Shown here in pieces: positions 7,518 to 16,843 of a DNA stretch of 43,584 nucleotides. This DNA is from Deltaproteobacteria bacterium (GTDB lineage: Bacteria > Desulfobacterota > Syntrophia > Syntrophales > JAFGHS01), in assembly GCA_016930075.1 (NCBI GenBank), contig JAFGHS010000078.1, positions 1-43,584 of the forward strand, in the 5' to 3' direction. Numbering within the stretch: position 1 is the first letter of the stretch; the number at the start of each line of letters is the position of its first letter. The translations under genes were made by a program, and so were the position numbers. The notes under the pieces are model-generated. The model searched no databases. It was given only the letters and a program-made list of their open reading frames with translations, and had not been told where the DNA came from.

Positions 7518-8613
7518 TCAGAATTCCAAAATTGCCCGGCCCTGGATGCTGCCCGATTCTAAAGCCGCGACCGCGTCGTTTATCTGGTCAAGGGTGAACC
7601 GTTGCGTAACCAGGGCATTCAGGTCGAGCTTTCCGCTTTTGTGCCACTCCAGAAAAATAGGGAAGTCCCGATCCGGATGGCAGGACCCGCCGTTGCTTCC
7701 GATAAACTTTTTTTCATTGACCACAATGTCGAGGGCGTTCAATTCAACCTTGGTCTGCGGGATGCCGACCACCACGGCTGTGCCGCCGCCAAGCAGTCCA
7801 AGCGAACCCCCCCGGACGGCACGATGAATTTGTTCCATGGTTGTTTTCAGTCCGATGCAGTCAAAGGCAAAATCCACTCCGGACATGGGCCTTCTGAAGC
7901 TGTCGAACATTCCGGCGCGCCCGGTGATGGCTCGGATCGCCTTGACCGCATCCTCTTTTGAAGCATTGACAGTCGCTGTGGCCCCGAACCGGCGGGCAAA
8001 TTCCAATTTGCCGTCATCCAGATCCACGGCGATAATCGGGTCGGCGCCCACCACCTTCGCTGCGGCAATTGCGGAGAGTCCCACCCCCCCCGACGCCGAA
8101 GACGGCGACACTTTCCCCTTTCTTCACGCCGGCGGTATAGAGAACGGCGCCGGCGCCGGTAATCACCGCACAGGCAATCACCGACGTCACATCTTTTGCG
8201 GTGTCGTCGGGTATCCGGACCACGTACTGCTCATCGGCAATTGTCTTGTCCGCCCATGTGAAAACATTTTGAGACACCGCCGTTGTCCCGTCCGGCAATT
8301 TTAACGTAGCCGGCCGGGTGGGCTGCGGATTGTCGGCCTTGTTCCGGGGAACCCAGGTTACCATGACCGAATCGCCCTCTTTCACATGAGATACATGACT
8401 GCCCTTGGCTATGACGACGCCTGTTGACTCGTGGCCGAGAACAACGGGGGTCTCCCTCGGATTGTGGATCTGGTGGAGCTGGCTGTGGCACACACCGCTT
8501 GAAAACTGCTTGATCACCACCTCGTGGGGCAGAGGATCAGGAAGAACCACTTCGACAATGGAAAGAAGTCCCTTTTCCTTCGGCACTACGGCAACGCGGG
8601 CTGGTGTTGGCAT
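7518..8613 (-). pseudogene. Zinc-dependent alcohol dehydrogenase, frameshifted in a C8 tract
   Basis: Two overlapping frames together encode one medium-chain alcohol dehydrogenase (about 365 residues), which would oxidise an alcohol with NAD(P). The first frame (start 8613, AGGAGG 8 nt upstream) carries catalytic zinc ligands Cys42 (GVCHSQLH), His61-Glu62 (LGHES) and Cys148. The four structural-zinc cysteines are absent. The second frame (to 7518) carries the Rossmann half from GGVGLSAIAAAK to the C-terminus. They are separated by one extra base in a run of eight C at 8084-8091; with seven, the protein reads VFGVGGVGLS, the expected cofactor loop. It may be a true pseudogene, slipped-strand variation or a sequencing error. 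It is 68 bp downstream of the barrel gene, so probably in one transcript with it. Confidence 0.8.
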
Positions 8614-8681
8614 GATGAAAACCTCCTTTAAAAGTTATTTTTTATGAATAGGGAGCAATAAATGAAATACCTATTATTGTG

Positions 8682-10034
8682 TTAGAAAACCCATCCCATG
8701 TTCATCGTGAAGCCTTTATTGCCTTTAGAGGTCAAATAGCTCGCGCCTACTCTTACATTTGTAAGAACATTCCTGATCATTTTGACGTTATCTTGTTTCT
8801 TTTCATCGGCCCCCCTCTTGGTAAATCCCCATGCAATGCCGAATTCATCGCTGTAATTTGAATACAGTTCGTTGCCGGTAAAGCGGGTGTCGATCACAAA
8901 TAATTCAATGACGCTGCCAGATAACAAAAATGATGTGGGAATTGAAACCATAAGACCGTTGCGAAACACCGTATTGCTCACGCCGGGATCCATGGCAACA
9001 TCTGATATCGTTACGGAGAAGGACCTCTGATAGGTTACGGCGTTGCCCATGCTGAATCTATATGCGCCGGCATGATAGGTATAGGAACTGGTTATCCCGC
9101 CCTGCACGAGCTGACCGCCGGAATACATATCTATCGATCCGGTGGCGCCATAATCAATACTCGGAGTCAAGATCCACTGATGGTCAGATGTCTTACCCGT
9201 TATCGGCAGGGAAAAAGCAAATCCGAGTCCCGCAGCGTAACTATTTGCGCTATTGTACTTATTCCATGTTAAAGGCAGACTTGCAGTAAGCTGCATGCGT
9301 TCATCGTTATTTGATCTGATAATATATGAAAGAGGGACCGTGTAGGAATCGATTTTCGCGTCGTCATTGGTATATCTTCCATAAGACGCCTTCAGGGCGA
9401 TAAGATTTGCGTTGACAGATCGCTCTCCGCTGTCGGCTGCAGGCTGCAGTCTTAAGCTTGCGGGGTCGCTTAACAGAGAAACCTTATCCACAAAACCCTG
9501 ATTGAAGCTGTTTGCGACCATCTTTGACGCGAGGCTGGAAGGATTCCCCGCAATCGGGTCATTCGGTGTGCTTTTCGCCGCTTCCTGCATCAGTTTTTTG
9601 ATTTCATCGCTGCCGCTTTTCTTAAACCAGTCTTTCAAAAGTTCCACACTGTCATTTCTTGTTTCTCCGTCGAAGGTTTTATGAAGACCGATTGAGGGAA
9701 CATCGAGAACGAGCGCCGCACTGTCTTGTGGATAACTGAAGGTCATAGGTATGCCGCGAAAACGCAATATTCCCGACGCGGCTGACGCATCGGTATATGA
9801 AGGTATATATTTTATTATGTTTTCGACTTTCACGTCATTGGTCAGGTCATCCGCCGTATTGTAAGTTTGAGTGTAAGAAGACCCCTCTGATGTTACATTT
9901 ATCTGAAATAATGGTGCGGCAAGAATGTTTGTTTCGAAAAACGCAATGAATAAAAGAATCAAGGTAAAGATAATGCGACGCCGGATATCATTTATTCTCC
10001 GTATCCAAGATAAATTCAACTTTACAATAGCCAT
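8682..10034 (-). CDS. Predicted outer-membrane beta-barrel protein
   Basis: About 450 residues. The N-terminus has basic residues (RRINDIRRR) then a hydrophobic segment (IIFTLILLFIAFFETNILA) that fits a signal peptide. The C-terminal half alternates polar and aromatic residues with many Gly and Tyr, and ends NMGWVF with a terminal Phe, as in outer-membrane barrels. I chose ATG 10034 because GGAGG lies 9 nt upstream and the signal peptide follows; a longer open frame reaches 10277 only because it runs into a dead GntR regulator gene. Family and cargo are not recognised. Its position ahead of the alcohol dehydrogenase suggests uptake of the same substrate, which is inference. Confidence 0.7.
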   Translation of the reverse strand: MAIVKLNLSWIRRINDIRRRIIFTLILLFIAFFETNILAAPLFQINVTSEGSSYTQTYNTADDLTNDVKVENIIKYIPSYTDASAASGILRFRGIPMTFSYPQDSAALVLDVPSIGLHKTFDGETRNDSVELLKDWFKKSGSDEIKKLMQEAAKSTPNDPIAGNPSSLASKMVANSFNQGFVDKVSLLSDPASLRLQPAADSGERSVNANLIALKASYGRYTNDDAKIDSYTVPLSYIIRSNNDERMQLTASLPLTWNKYNSANSYAAGLGFAFSLPITGKTSDHQWILTPSIDYGATGSIDMYSGGQLVQGGITSSYTYHAGAYRFSMGNAVTYQRSFSVTISDVAMDPGVSNTVFRNGLMVSIPTSFLLSGSVIELFVIDTRFTGNELYSNYSDEFGIAWGFTKRGADEKKQDNVKMIRNVLTNVRVGASYLTSKGNKGFTMNMGWVF

Positions 10035-10094
10035 TTTAACATACCTCCATAAATTTGATTTGTCATCCCAGCTAAAATGATTAAATGGTGAGGT

Positions 10095-10436
10095 AATACC
10101 GTCATCCGTGATGTTTTCAGCCGCCAGCTTGGCGGAATATCCTTCAAGCATCGCCACGGCGCTGAAGGTTTCGTAAATTTGATCGATCGTAACGACGGCG
10201 ACGGATGCGCCTTTATAAGGCTCGATAACCACCAGGCCGTCCGCTGCCAGCTGGTTGAGAACCTGTCTTACAACCATCCTGCTTACGGAAAAGGTTTCAG
10301 CCAGCCTTTCTTCCGTAAGATGCTCATTGGACTCCCATTATCCCGTATAAATCTCTTTACGGAGCAGTTTCGATATCCTTGCCACTTCGGCCAGAAAAGC
10401 CGGCGTTTTGCTTTTTCCTCGTTCATCGTCGTTCAT
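10095..10436 (-). pseudogene. Truncated GntR/FadR-type regulator with in-frame stop
   Basis: From ATG 10436 the frame encodes a GntR-style start (FLAEVARISKLLRKEIYTG), meets a TAA, and continues in the same frame with NEHLTEERLAETFSVSRMVV and the winged-helix end, GLVVIEPYKGASV. The first residues of an FCD effector domain follow (IYETFSAVAMLEGYSAKLAAEN), and then similarity stops. A whole FadR-family repressor is about 220 residues; only about 110 codons remain, so it is inactivated by a nonsense codon and a 3' deletion. The lost effector domain was replaced by the leader of the barrel gene. Confidence 0.75.
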
Positions 10437-10527
10437 CTTAAATCATGAGGATTGTTTGCCCTGTATTTTCAGATCGACCGGCATTGTGAATTCATCTTGA
10501 CACGGGGGGACAGGCGACGGGAAGTGC

Positions 10528-10561
10528 CCGGCGATAAGTCGTTGAGCCGACTTATCGCCGG
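10528..10561. terminator. Strong hairpin downstream of TRAP receptor 1
   Basis: Perfect 14-bp arms CCGGCGATAAGTCG and CGACTTATCGCCGG with a 6-nt loop, 26 bp past the stop of the TRAP receptor gene. No T run follows, so termination is probable but not canonical. Confidence 0.5.
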
Positions 10562-10586
10562 AACATCCAAACGGCGCGGATTTGCT

Positions 10587-11963
10587 TTATTGCAGTCTTG
10601 TTGCCTCATTCCATTCCCACTTCACGCGGGGGACTGCCGACCATTCCTTCTTGATCCGTTCGACATCCCAGTCGTACATATTTTTGAAAAGGTAAGGTTT
10701 GTAGGCCTCTTCCCAGCTCTTGCCTTCTTTCAGGCTTTTCTGGACATCCGCCAGGCGGCGGTCCGCTTCGGCCCAGGCCAGTTTATACCACCAGCTGTAT
10801 CTCGAGGTGATCTTCGGATCGGCGTATTTGGCCAGGAACGCCTGCGCCTCATTCCACTGCTGTTCCGCGACGCCGCGTTTTAACAAAAACTTTTTACCGG
10901 CCTCAACGGCGGCAGCCTTGATCTTTTCGTATTCCTTCGGATATTTCGTGGAGATGGCGCAATCGGTCATCTTATACTGATGCTGCAGGCGGTACCACGC
11001 CATCTCATCCTGAGACATGATTTCCCAGGTGCCGACCCAACTCATCAGATCGGAGGCATCGAGGATGATCTTTTTATAGGCAGTGGGCAGGGAATTCCAT
11101 TTGTCCCGGTTCATATAATTCGCAGCATAGTGGATGCCCATGGACCGCGGCGGATAAACGGGAATATTGACCCAGTATTTGCCGCCTTCATAAAGTTTGT
11201 AATCCAGGATGCCGATGCGGATCATGCCGATCACTTCGAGAGCGCCCTGATAGTAGGCCATGAACATCTCACTGGTGGATTTCATCACCGGCGTCCCGCC
11301 CCATGCGCCGATATAGGCGTTGGCCAGTTCGCCGTAACTCCAGACCTTCTTGCCGCCGAAGTCCTTCATAGATTTGAAAGGGGTTTTTGAAAAGTAATCC
11401 CAATTGCCCACGCATGACAGGGCCAGCGGTTTGATATTCCACTTGTCCTTCGCCAGTCTTTCCTCCATCTCATACCACTCGGCGCTGGTGGGAACCGCCA
11501 GCAGATGCTCCGGGCTCTTCCAGATATACCCGATGATCCAGGGGGCGTAACCCATCTCGCGGGTCATGAGATTGCCTTTGTGGATCCCCCCCATCTGAAT
11601 CGTGCCGATGGGAAGAACTTTCGGAATGTCGTTGCCCCGATACAAGGACCCAAAACGGTGGAGATCGATTTTGATCTTCCCCTTGCTTTCCGCCTCGACC
11701 AGTTTTTTGAAACTTACCGCGCAGGCGTCGCCCAAAGTGCCAAATGTGGCGTCCGTGGCCCAGACAATCGAGACGGGCGCCAGACCCTCGACGTCATGAC
11801 CGAAAAGCGTCCGCGTATCCCTTGTCGGCTCCGCGGCCGATATGCCGGCAGGCGCTTTTTTTGCCGGCGCCGTTTTCTGAGGCGCTGCAAAACATAAACC
11901 GACAGCACCAATCAAAAACAACAAAGCAAACGAACAGATGACGGATGTTTTTATGATCTTCAT
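10587..11963 (-). CDS. TRAP transporter periplasmic receptor, DctP-like (orphan 1)
   Basis: A 458-residue periplasmic solute receptor of the TRAP family. A signal peptide covers about residues 1-26 (hydrophobic core up to CFAA), followed by an Ala/Lys/Pro-rich linker to about 45. The DctP-type domain contains the HRFGSLYRGNDIPKVLPIGTI block and GKKVWSYGELANAY. The conserved receptor Arg that binds carboxylates is expected near the central domain, but I cannot fix its position. The protein is longer than the usual 330, with a charged C-terminal extension rich in Trp. No membrane subunits (DctQ, DctM) are next to it, so it must use a transporter elsewhere. AAGGAGG lies 8 nt before the ATG. A close paralog is at 20594-21973. 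Ligands are probably organic acids. Confidence 0.85.
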   Translation of the reverse strand: MKIIKTSVICSFALLFLIGAVGLCFAAPQKTAPAKKAPAGISAAEPTRDTRTLFGHDVEGLAPVSIVWATDATFGTLGDACAVSFKKLVEAESKGKIKIDLHRFGSLYRGNDIPKVLPIGTIQMGGIHKGNLMTREMGYAPWIIGYIWKSPEHLLAVPTSAEWYEMEERLAKDKWNIKPLALSCVGNWDYFSKTPFKSMKDFGGKKVWSYGELANAYIGAWGGTPVMKSTSEMFMAYYQGALEVIGMIRIGILDYKLYEGGKYWVNIPVYPPRSMGIHYAANYMNRDKWNSLPTAYKKIILDASDLMSWVGTWEIMSQDEMAWYRLQHQYKMTDCAISTKYPKEYEKIKAAAVEAGKKFLLKRGVAEQQWNEAQAFLAKYADPKITSRYSWWYKLAWAEADRRLADVQKSLKEGKSWEEAYKPYLFKNMYDWDVERIKKEWSAVPRVKWEWNEATRLQ

Positions 11964-12073
11964 GTCACATTCCTCCTTCTTTTCAGTTCATGATTAATAA
12001 ATATTTACCCCTCCGGCCCCCCCGGCGAACAACAACGCCGGCGTTAAGCCGGATGAAACTTCTTATCCCGTCC

Positions 12074-13642
12074 CTACCGGGCAGGCTGCTTTGTCGTCAC
12101 GGACGTAAAGTCGGGCATCACCAGCGGCCGGAATCCGATATCCAGGTAATACCTATCGGGATTTTTATAGGCCGGCCATGTAACGCCCATATCCGTAACG
12201 CTTGGATTCCCGGTTTTGGCAAAATTAACCAGCATTCTCATCATGAATTCGGATACCCAGTAATCCTTTTCGGTGAGCCCCGCATCCAGGGGGCGGGTGG
12301 CGGGCACAAGAGCGCCGGGAAACATGCCAAGAATGGGCAGTCCTCCCAGCATGTATGAAACATCGCTGCCATGCCAGCCGTATTGCCCCAGAGCCTTCCA
12401 GCCGTCAGGCACCTGAGTGAAAATATAAACATAGACGTTGGATCGCATCTTCTCGCTCATGGAGGCAAGCCGGGCGCCTACCAACGCAGGCGGAATCCAC
12501 AGGACTTCGTCGCCGGCAAGACTGACCATGAAGGGAACGTCGTTTTGTTGTCCTGCATCGAAAATATTCGCTATGGTATCCGGAAGCGACCACTTATCTG
12601 CGGTAAAACCGCTGGAATATGCAGGCGCAGTGGTATCGGATGCAGCGGTTACGATTTCCTGCCAGGTTTTCTGGCGCAAGGCGGCAAGACCATTCGCCCC
12701 GGTATCGGTGACGCCGAGTTTCGCCGCCAGATTTACGCCCAGTTGTTCCGCAGCGGCCAGGGTATTGCTCGCTGTAGAAAAACCGCTCTGACAGATGGCC
12801 TTATGGAAAAGGCCTTTGGCTAACGGCGACGCCACCAGAAAATTGACCTTCATTCCGCCCCCGGACTGGCCGTTGATCGTCACATTGTTGGGGTCGCCGC
12901 CGAAGGCCGCGATGTTTCTTTTTATCCACTGCAACGCGGCGATCAGGTCGAGCTGGCCGTAATTTCCGGAAGCGCCTTGAGGGGATTCCGCCGTGAGTGC
13001 GGGGTGGGCCATATAGCCTAACGGCCCAAGCCGGTGTTGAACAGACACCCACACGACGCCGTGCTGGGCCATGGACGGCGTGTTATAGGAATCGTAGCTG
13101 GTAGAGCCGGACGTAATTCCGCCGCCGTGGAAAAAGACGAATACGGGAAGGTAATCCATATTGGTCTTGGCCGTCGTCATGACGTTCAAATAAAGGACGT
13201 CTTCGCTCATTCCCGATTCGGGAATCAAACCGTAAAAAAAGCTTTGCGGAAACGGGTACTGGGCTTGCATCGGGGCGTATGTGGTGCAGGCCCGGACCCC
13301 TGTCCAGGGCGTAACCGGCTGCGGCGGTTTCCATCGTAAATTTCCCACCGGCGGAGCAGCATACGGTATCCCCTTATAAACGCGGACCGGTTTCCCCGTT
13401 TCGCCCGTCAATGTATCGCCGAAGTGCAACGCGTTCGTGTAATCATAATAGGAGAGTTGTATGGTGTCTATCGTCGTTCCGGAAACCAAACCGGCGTCCG
13501 TCTTGATCGGATCGACGATTGCCTGAGCCTCATCTTTGGTGTCGCTGCAGCCCATAACAAAAGCCGTCCCTGATAAGATAATCACCAGCAAAAGCAACCG
13601 GCAAAACGGAATAAAAAACATACGGATCTTTTTGTTCTTCAT
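12074..13642 (-). CDS. Lipoprotein type-B carboxylesterase (paralog 3)
   Basis: A 522-residue exported ester hydrolase. The signal sequence ends FVMGC (Cys32), a lipobox. It lacks the 160-residue accessory domain of the two esterases at 931-5037. Active-site elements are GIPYAAPP (91-98), SGMSEDVLYLNV (143-154), HGGG (172-175), nucleophile Ser260 in GQSGG, candidate acid Glu379 in AGDEV, and candidate His424 in GWHGSD. I start it at 13642, where AGGAGG is 8 nt upstream and the lipoprotein signal begins; an open frame extends to 13717 without a ribosome site. It sits between the acyl-CoA ligase (80 bp upstream) and TRAP receptor 1, suggesting one transcript for ester cleavage, uptake and activation. 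Confidence 0.9.
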   Translation of the reverse strand: MKNKKIRMFFIPFCRLLLLVIILSGTAFVMGCSDTKDEAQAIVDPIKTDAGLVSGTTIDTIQLSYYDYTNALHFGDTLTGETGKPVRVYKGIPYAAPPVGNLRWKPPQPVTPWTGVRACTTYAPMQAQYPFPQSFFYGLIPESGMSEDVLYLNVMTTAKTNMDYLPVFVFFHGGGITSGSTSYDSYNTPSMAQHGVVWVSVQHRLGPLGYMAHPALTAESPQGASGNYGQLDLIAALQWIKRNIAAFGGDPNNVTINGQSGGGMKVNFLVASPLAKGLFHKAICQSGFSTASNTLAAAEQLGVNLAAKLGVTDTGANGLAALRQKTWQEIVTAASDTTAPAYSSGFTADKWSLPDTIANIFDAGQQNDVPFMVSLAGDEVLWIPPALVGARLASMSEKMRSNVYVYIFTQVPDGWKALGQYGWHGSDVSYMLGGLPILGMFPGALVPATRPLDAGLTEKDYWVSEFMMRMLVNFAKTGNPSVTDMGVTWPAYKNPDRYYLDIGFRPLVMPDFTSVTTKQPAR

Positions 13643-13721
13643 TACACATTCCTCCTTTCGGTTGATGGATCGATTAATTATTGTTTCTGTCCGTTCATGC
13701 GTCAATAAATTCATCATGACT

Positions 13722-15437
13722 TCATATCAGGCGTACTCGTTTGGCCTTGCTCATGAATTCGTCGACCCGTTTGCGGACGGCGATTTTGTCGAACTTGCCC
13801 ACGCTTGTCTTGGGAATGTCGTCCACAAAGGCGACGTACACGGGCAGCATCCACTTGGTGATTTTACCGGTATCCACCCCCGTGGTCTGGAGAAACTTCA
13901 GGACGTCTTCTTCCGTCTCCGGTGTGCCGGGCAGTTTCTTGACCAGGGCCATGGGAATTTCCCCCCATTTTTCGTCGGGCACGCCGACGTAGGTCGCTTC
14001 CAGCACGAATTCGGCATTGGCCGTCAGGTTCTCCAGCAGCACCGTCGGCACCATCTCCGATCCGCTCCGGATGACGTCGGTGATCCGGTCGGCAATGATG
14101 ATGTAGCCCTCCTCATCGATCTTCGCCACATCGCCCGTATGGAACCAGCCGTCCCGCCAGACCTGGGCCGTCTTTTCCGGATCTTTGTAATACTGCTCCA
14201 TGATCCAGTGGCCTCTGAGAACAATCTCGCCAATTGTCTCGTTGTCGTGGGGCACATCGTTGCCTTTTTCATCGATCACCCGTGCTTCGATGGCCGGGAC
14301 GCCGACGCGGCCCGTCTTAACGAGGGTCTGGTCGATTTTCTCTTTCGGCCAATCGACCATCTCGCGGGTGATCGTGGCGCCGATGACGCCGGCCAGGGTC
14401 TCCGTCATGCCGTAGCCCGAACCCGCCCGCATATGCGGAAACAGTTTTTCCGCCTTGCGTTTGAGGCCCAAGGGCAGGGCGCCGCCGCCTATGGAGATGT
14501 TCGTCAGGGAACTCAAATCCCATTTGTCGATATCCGGGTATTCGACGATCATGGCCAGCATGGTGGGCACCATGCCCGTCATATTGACTTTCTCCGTTTG
14601 CACCAGTTCGCAGAAGTTTTCCGGCGTAAATTTCCCCGGGAAGACGATCCGGGAGGCGGAATAGACCATTTGAAACGGCGCTCCCCAGGCGTGGATGTGG
14701 AACAAAGGAACGATCATCAGGGGAATATTCTGATTCGGTCTGGGGGGATCTTCCGGCAGGCGAGGCGCGAGTCCTTGGGTGGCGACGCCGTGCAGGCAGT
14801 GAAGATAGACCTGGCGGTTGGTGTACAACGCGCCCTTCGGCAGCCCCGTCGTGCCCGTGGTGTAATAGAGAACGGCGTCCGTGTCTTCATCAAGATCAGG
14901 CCAGTCAAAGGTTCCGGGCTGATCCTTAATCAGCGCTTCATATTCATACAGGGGGGCAATCTTTGTTTCCGGCAGTCCCGGCGTCTCGGACATATAGACA
15001 AACGCCTTTACGGTGTCCTTGATGCGTTCATAGATGAATTCAACGAGGGGTTTAATGTCGCTGTCGAAGAAAATGACCTTGTCGCCCGCATGGTTGATGG
15101 TAAAAATCATATGCTCCAGGGACAGACGGATGTTGATGGGATGAGAGATGGCGCCGGAGCTGATCGTTGCGTAGATGTTCTCCATATGCCAATGATGATT
15201 GAGGGCCATGGTGGCAATCCGGTCGCCTTTTTCAACGCCGAGTGCCTTCATGGCGTGTGCCAGCCGGCAGGTCCGTTCATACCATTGCCGCCAGGTCAAT
15301 CGCAGATACTTGCCTGCGTCGTTGCGGTAAACCATGGCAACATCGTCCGGGTGGCCGTACAGCGGCCGCTTCATGATGTTTCTGACCAGCAAAGGATAAT
15401 GTTTCGTGTACTCCGGATAAGTCATTTTTCCCGTCAT
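13722..15437 (-). CDS. AMP-forming acyl-CoA ligase
   Basis: A 571-residue cytoplasmic enzyme of the ANL superfamily that activates a carboxylic acid with ATP and CoA. Motifs in order: P-loop YYTTGTTGLPKG (191-202), aromatic gate region VPLFHIHAWG, GSGYGMTET, adenylate-binding WFHTGDVAKID, hinge DRITDVIRSGSE, and catalytic Lys548 in KTSVGKFDK. The hinge has RSGSE where most FadD-like ligases have KSGGE. No signal peptide. The start at 15437 has AAGGAAGG 7 nt upstream; an open frame to 15554 has no family similarity. It is FadD-like with the broad medium/aryl-chain look; the actual acid is unknown. A free acid released by the nearby esterases is a reasonable substrate (inference). Confidence 0.88.
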   Translation of the reverse strand: MTGKMTYPEYTKHYPLLVRNIMKRPLYGHPDDVAMVYRNDAGKYLRLTWRQWYERTCRLAHAMKALGVEKGDRIATMALNHHWHMENIYATISSGAISHPINIRLSLEHMIFTINHAGDKVIFFDSDIKPLVEFIYERIKDTVKAFVYMSETPGLPETKIAPLYEYEALIKDQPGTFDWPDLDEDTDAVLYYTTGTTGLPKGALYTNRQVYLHCLHGVATQGLAPRLPEDPPRPNQNIPLMIVPLFHIHAWGAPFQMVYSASRIVFPGKFTPENFCELVQTEKVNMTGMVPTMLAMIVEYPDIDKWDLSSLTNISIGGGALPLGLKRKAEKLFPHMRAGSGYGMTETLAGVIGATITREMVDWPKEKIDQTLVKTGRVGVPAIEARVIDEKGNDVPHDNETIGEIVLRGHWIMEQYYKDPEKTAQVWRDGWFHTGDVAKIDEEGYIIIADRITDVIRSGSEMVPTVLLENLTANAEFVLEATYVGVPDEKWGEIPMALVKKLPGTPETEEDVLKFLQTTGVDTGKITKWMLPVYVAFVDDIPKTSVGKFDKIAVRKRVDEFMSKAKRVRLI

Positions 15438-16843
15438 AAACGTACCTTCCTTACATGAATATTTTGCTGATTGAGATGTGCGAGAGAAGTAATTTGCTTG
15501 ATAAGAATTTTCTTTTTGCAGCAGGAGTATATGAAGAGAAAATTTGTGTGTCAAGGAAATTTTAGAGGAAATTTAACACCCCTATTTCGCACCGTATCAC
15601 ACGACGCCGGAGCTTTTTTTCAATACGTCGTCAATGGCATTCAGCGCGGCTGACGGCGTGTTTATCCTTGAAAACAATTTTATTACATGCTGCTGCGGTC
15701 TTATCAAAATTCAACATTGAGGGATCATTGATGGGCCAATAAAAATCACAGACCGATTTATTTTCTTGACATAACGATTTGTATCAAATATGAGCAACAC
15801 TGAGAAGTAACTTTGCTTTACAATTTAGCATATTATCAACCATCGCGAGGGGGGGATCATTGCTTCTGTAAGCCAGGGCGATTAAAGATCGTCTTGGGTT
15901 TCAATGGTCGTCGCAGGAGCCTCTGTATTTTCCAGAGGGGCATCATTAAACGCGTGGATCGTCATCATAAATAGTATTGCAGCTGTTTGGAGGAGCTGAT
16001 TCACTGTTTCCTCCGTGTTGAAGTAACGTTCAACAGACAACAAAGGCACATCAGGATGGAACGCCTTTGGGCGACTCAGACGTCCTCGACGTATGATGGC
16101 GCAAATACATGGCTCTTTTTTACATGTTCAGTCTATATTTGAAGTTGACCTGTCCTAGCGGTTTATGGCAGTATGCCGCATCGTAAAGCCAGTCATGTCA
16201 TTTTAAAATGCGGGAAGGAATTTTGAAATTGCAATTGATCAGCCGGAACCCTTCCAAAAAAAATCGATTTATCACGACGCCTGACGGCAACAGCAAATAC
16301 TTTGATCCCCGGATCAAGGCCTCAACGGAAGTGAATCCGATTTCCGCCGGCGGCCGCGAAAACCCCCATCACAGCCTCGTTATGCGGAACATATGGACAA
16401 CAGCTCCGTGTACTGATTCAACCATGAAATATATTTTTTGCCCGGTTTATAAAAAGAGCGAAACGGTTTGTTTGGACGCTCCGCATAAGCGCAGCGTCAA
16501 ACAACAACCGCTGTAGAGTCACTGCCGCGGCGAAAAGGCGGCGGGGAAAAAGCCCATCAAACAGGACTACGGGGAAGCCCGATGAAGGTGTCCTCTCGTT
16601 TGGCGTTTTGTCTGTTTCGCGAACAGGCAGGGCGGGAAAATCGTTGATGTGTAACGACCTCCGGCCCCGGCCCTTTCGCTCTGACAGTCGTCAAGGCAAG
16701 AGGCCCGAAGAAGGCCGTCACCTGAAAAACGGAAGGGGGTGATAAACGCGTCAAGGAGGCATTCAGGAAAATCAGAACGGTTCATTCGTAGTGGTGGTTT
16801 TTTTTAAATCCTAACCCAACAACGATACAGGAGGAGTAAGGTT
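15438..16843. other. 1.4-kb region without a confirmed gene
   Basis: It holds the start-side DNA of the acyl-CoA ligase and the leader of the porin at 16844. Within it I see the repeated site TGTATCAAATATG (15780-15792), a TTGACA-containing AT-rich stretch at 15766-15840, and one small candidate ORF (15882-16004). A 102-codon plus-strand frame at 16208-16516 has no ribosome site or recognisable features. Nothing else could be supported. Confidence 0.6.
15882..16004 (-). CDS. Possible 40-residue exported peptide
   Basis: GTG start with GGAGG 5 nt upstream. The peptide begins VNQLLQTAAILFMMTIHAF, which resembles a short hydrophobic leader, then becomes polar and acidic with Thr and Glu, and ends at a TAA. 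No homolog is recognised. Support is only the ribosome site and the hydrophobic start; the region is otherwise non-coding. Confidence 0.3.
   Translation of the reverse strand: MNQLLQTAAILFMMTIHAFNDAPLENTEAPATTIETQDDL

Noticed and set aside
8682-10277. A 531-residue GntR-barrel fusion protein
   Set aside because: The first 80 codons are the tail of a stop-containing GntR gene and unrelated spacer; a good ribosome site and signal peptide begin at 10034.
13536-15458. 640-codon open frame on the plus strand
   Set aside because: Antisense shadow of the acyl-CoA ligase, whose frame has all ANL motifs; the plus frame has no ribosome site or recognisable domain.
16208-16516. 102-codon plus-strand frame
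   Set aside because: No ribosome site, odd composition and no recognisable features.
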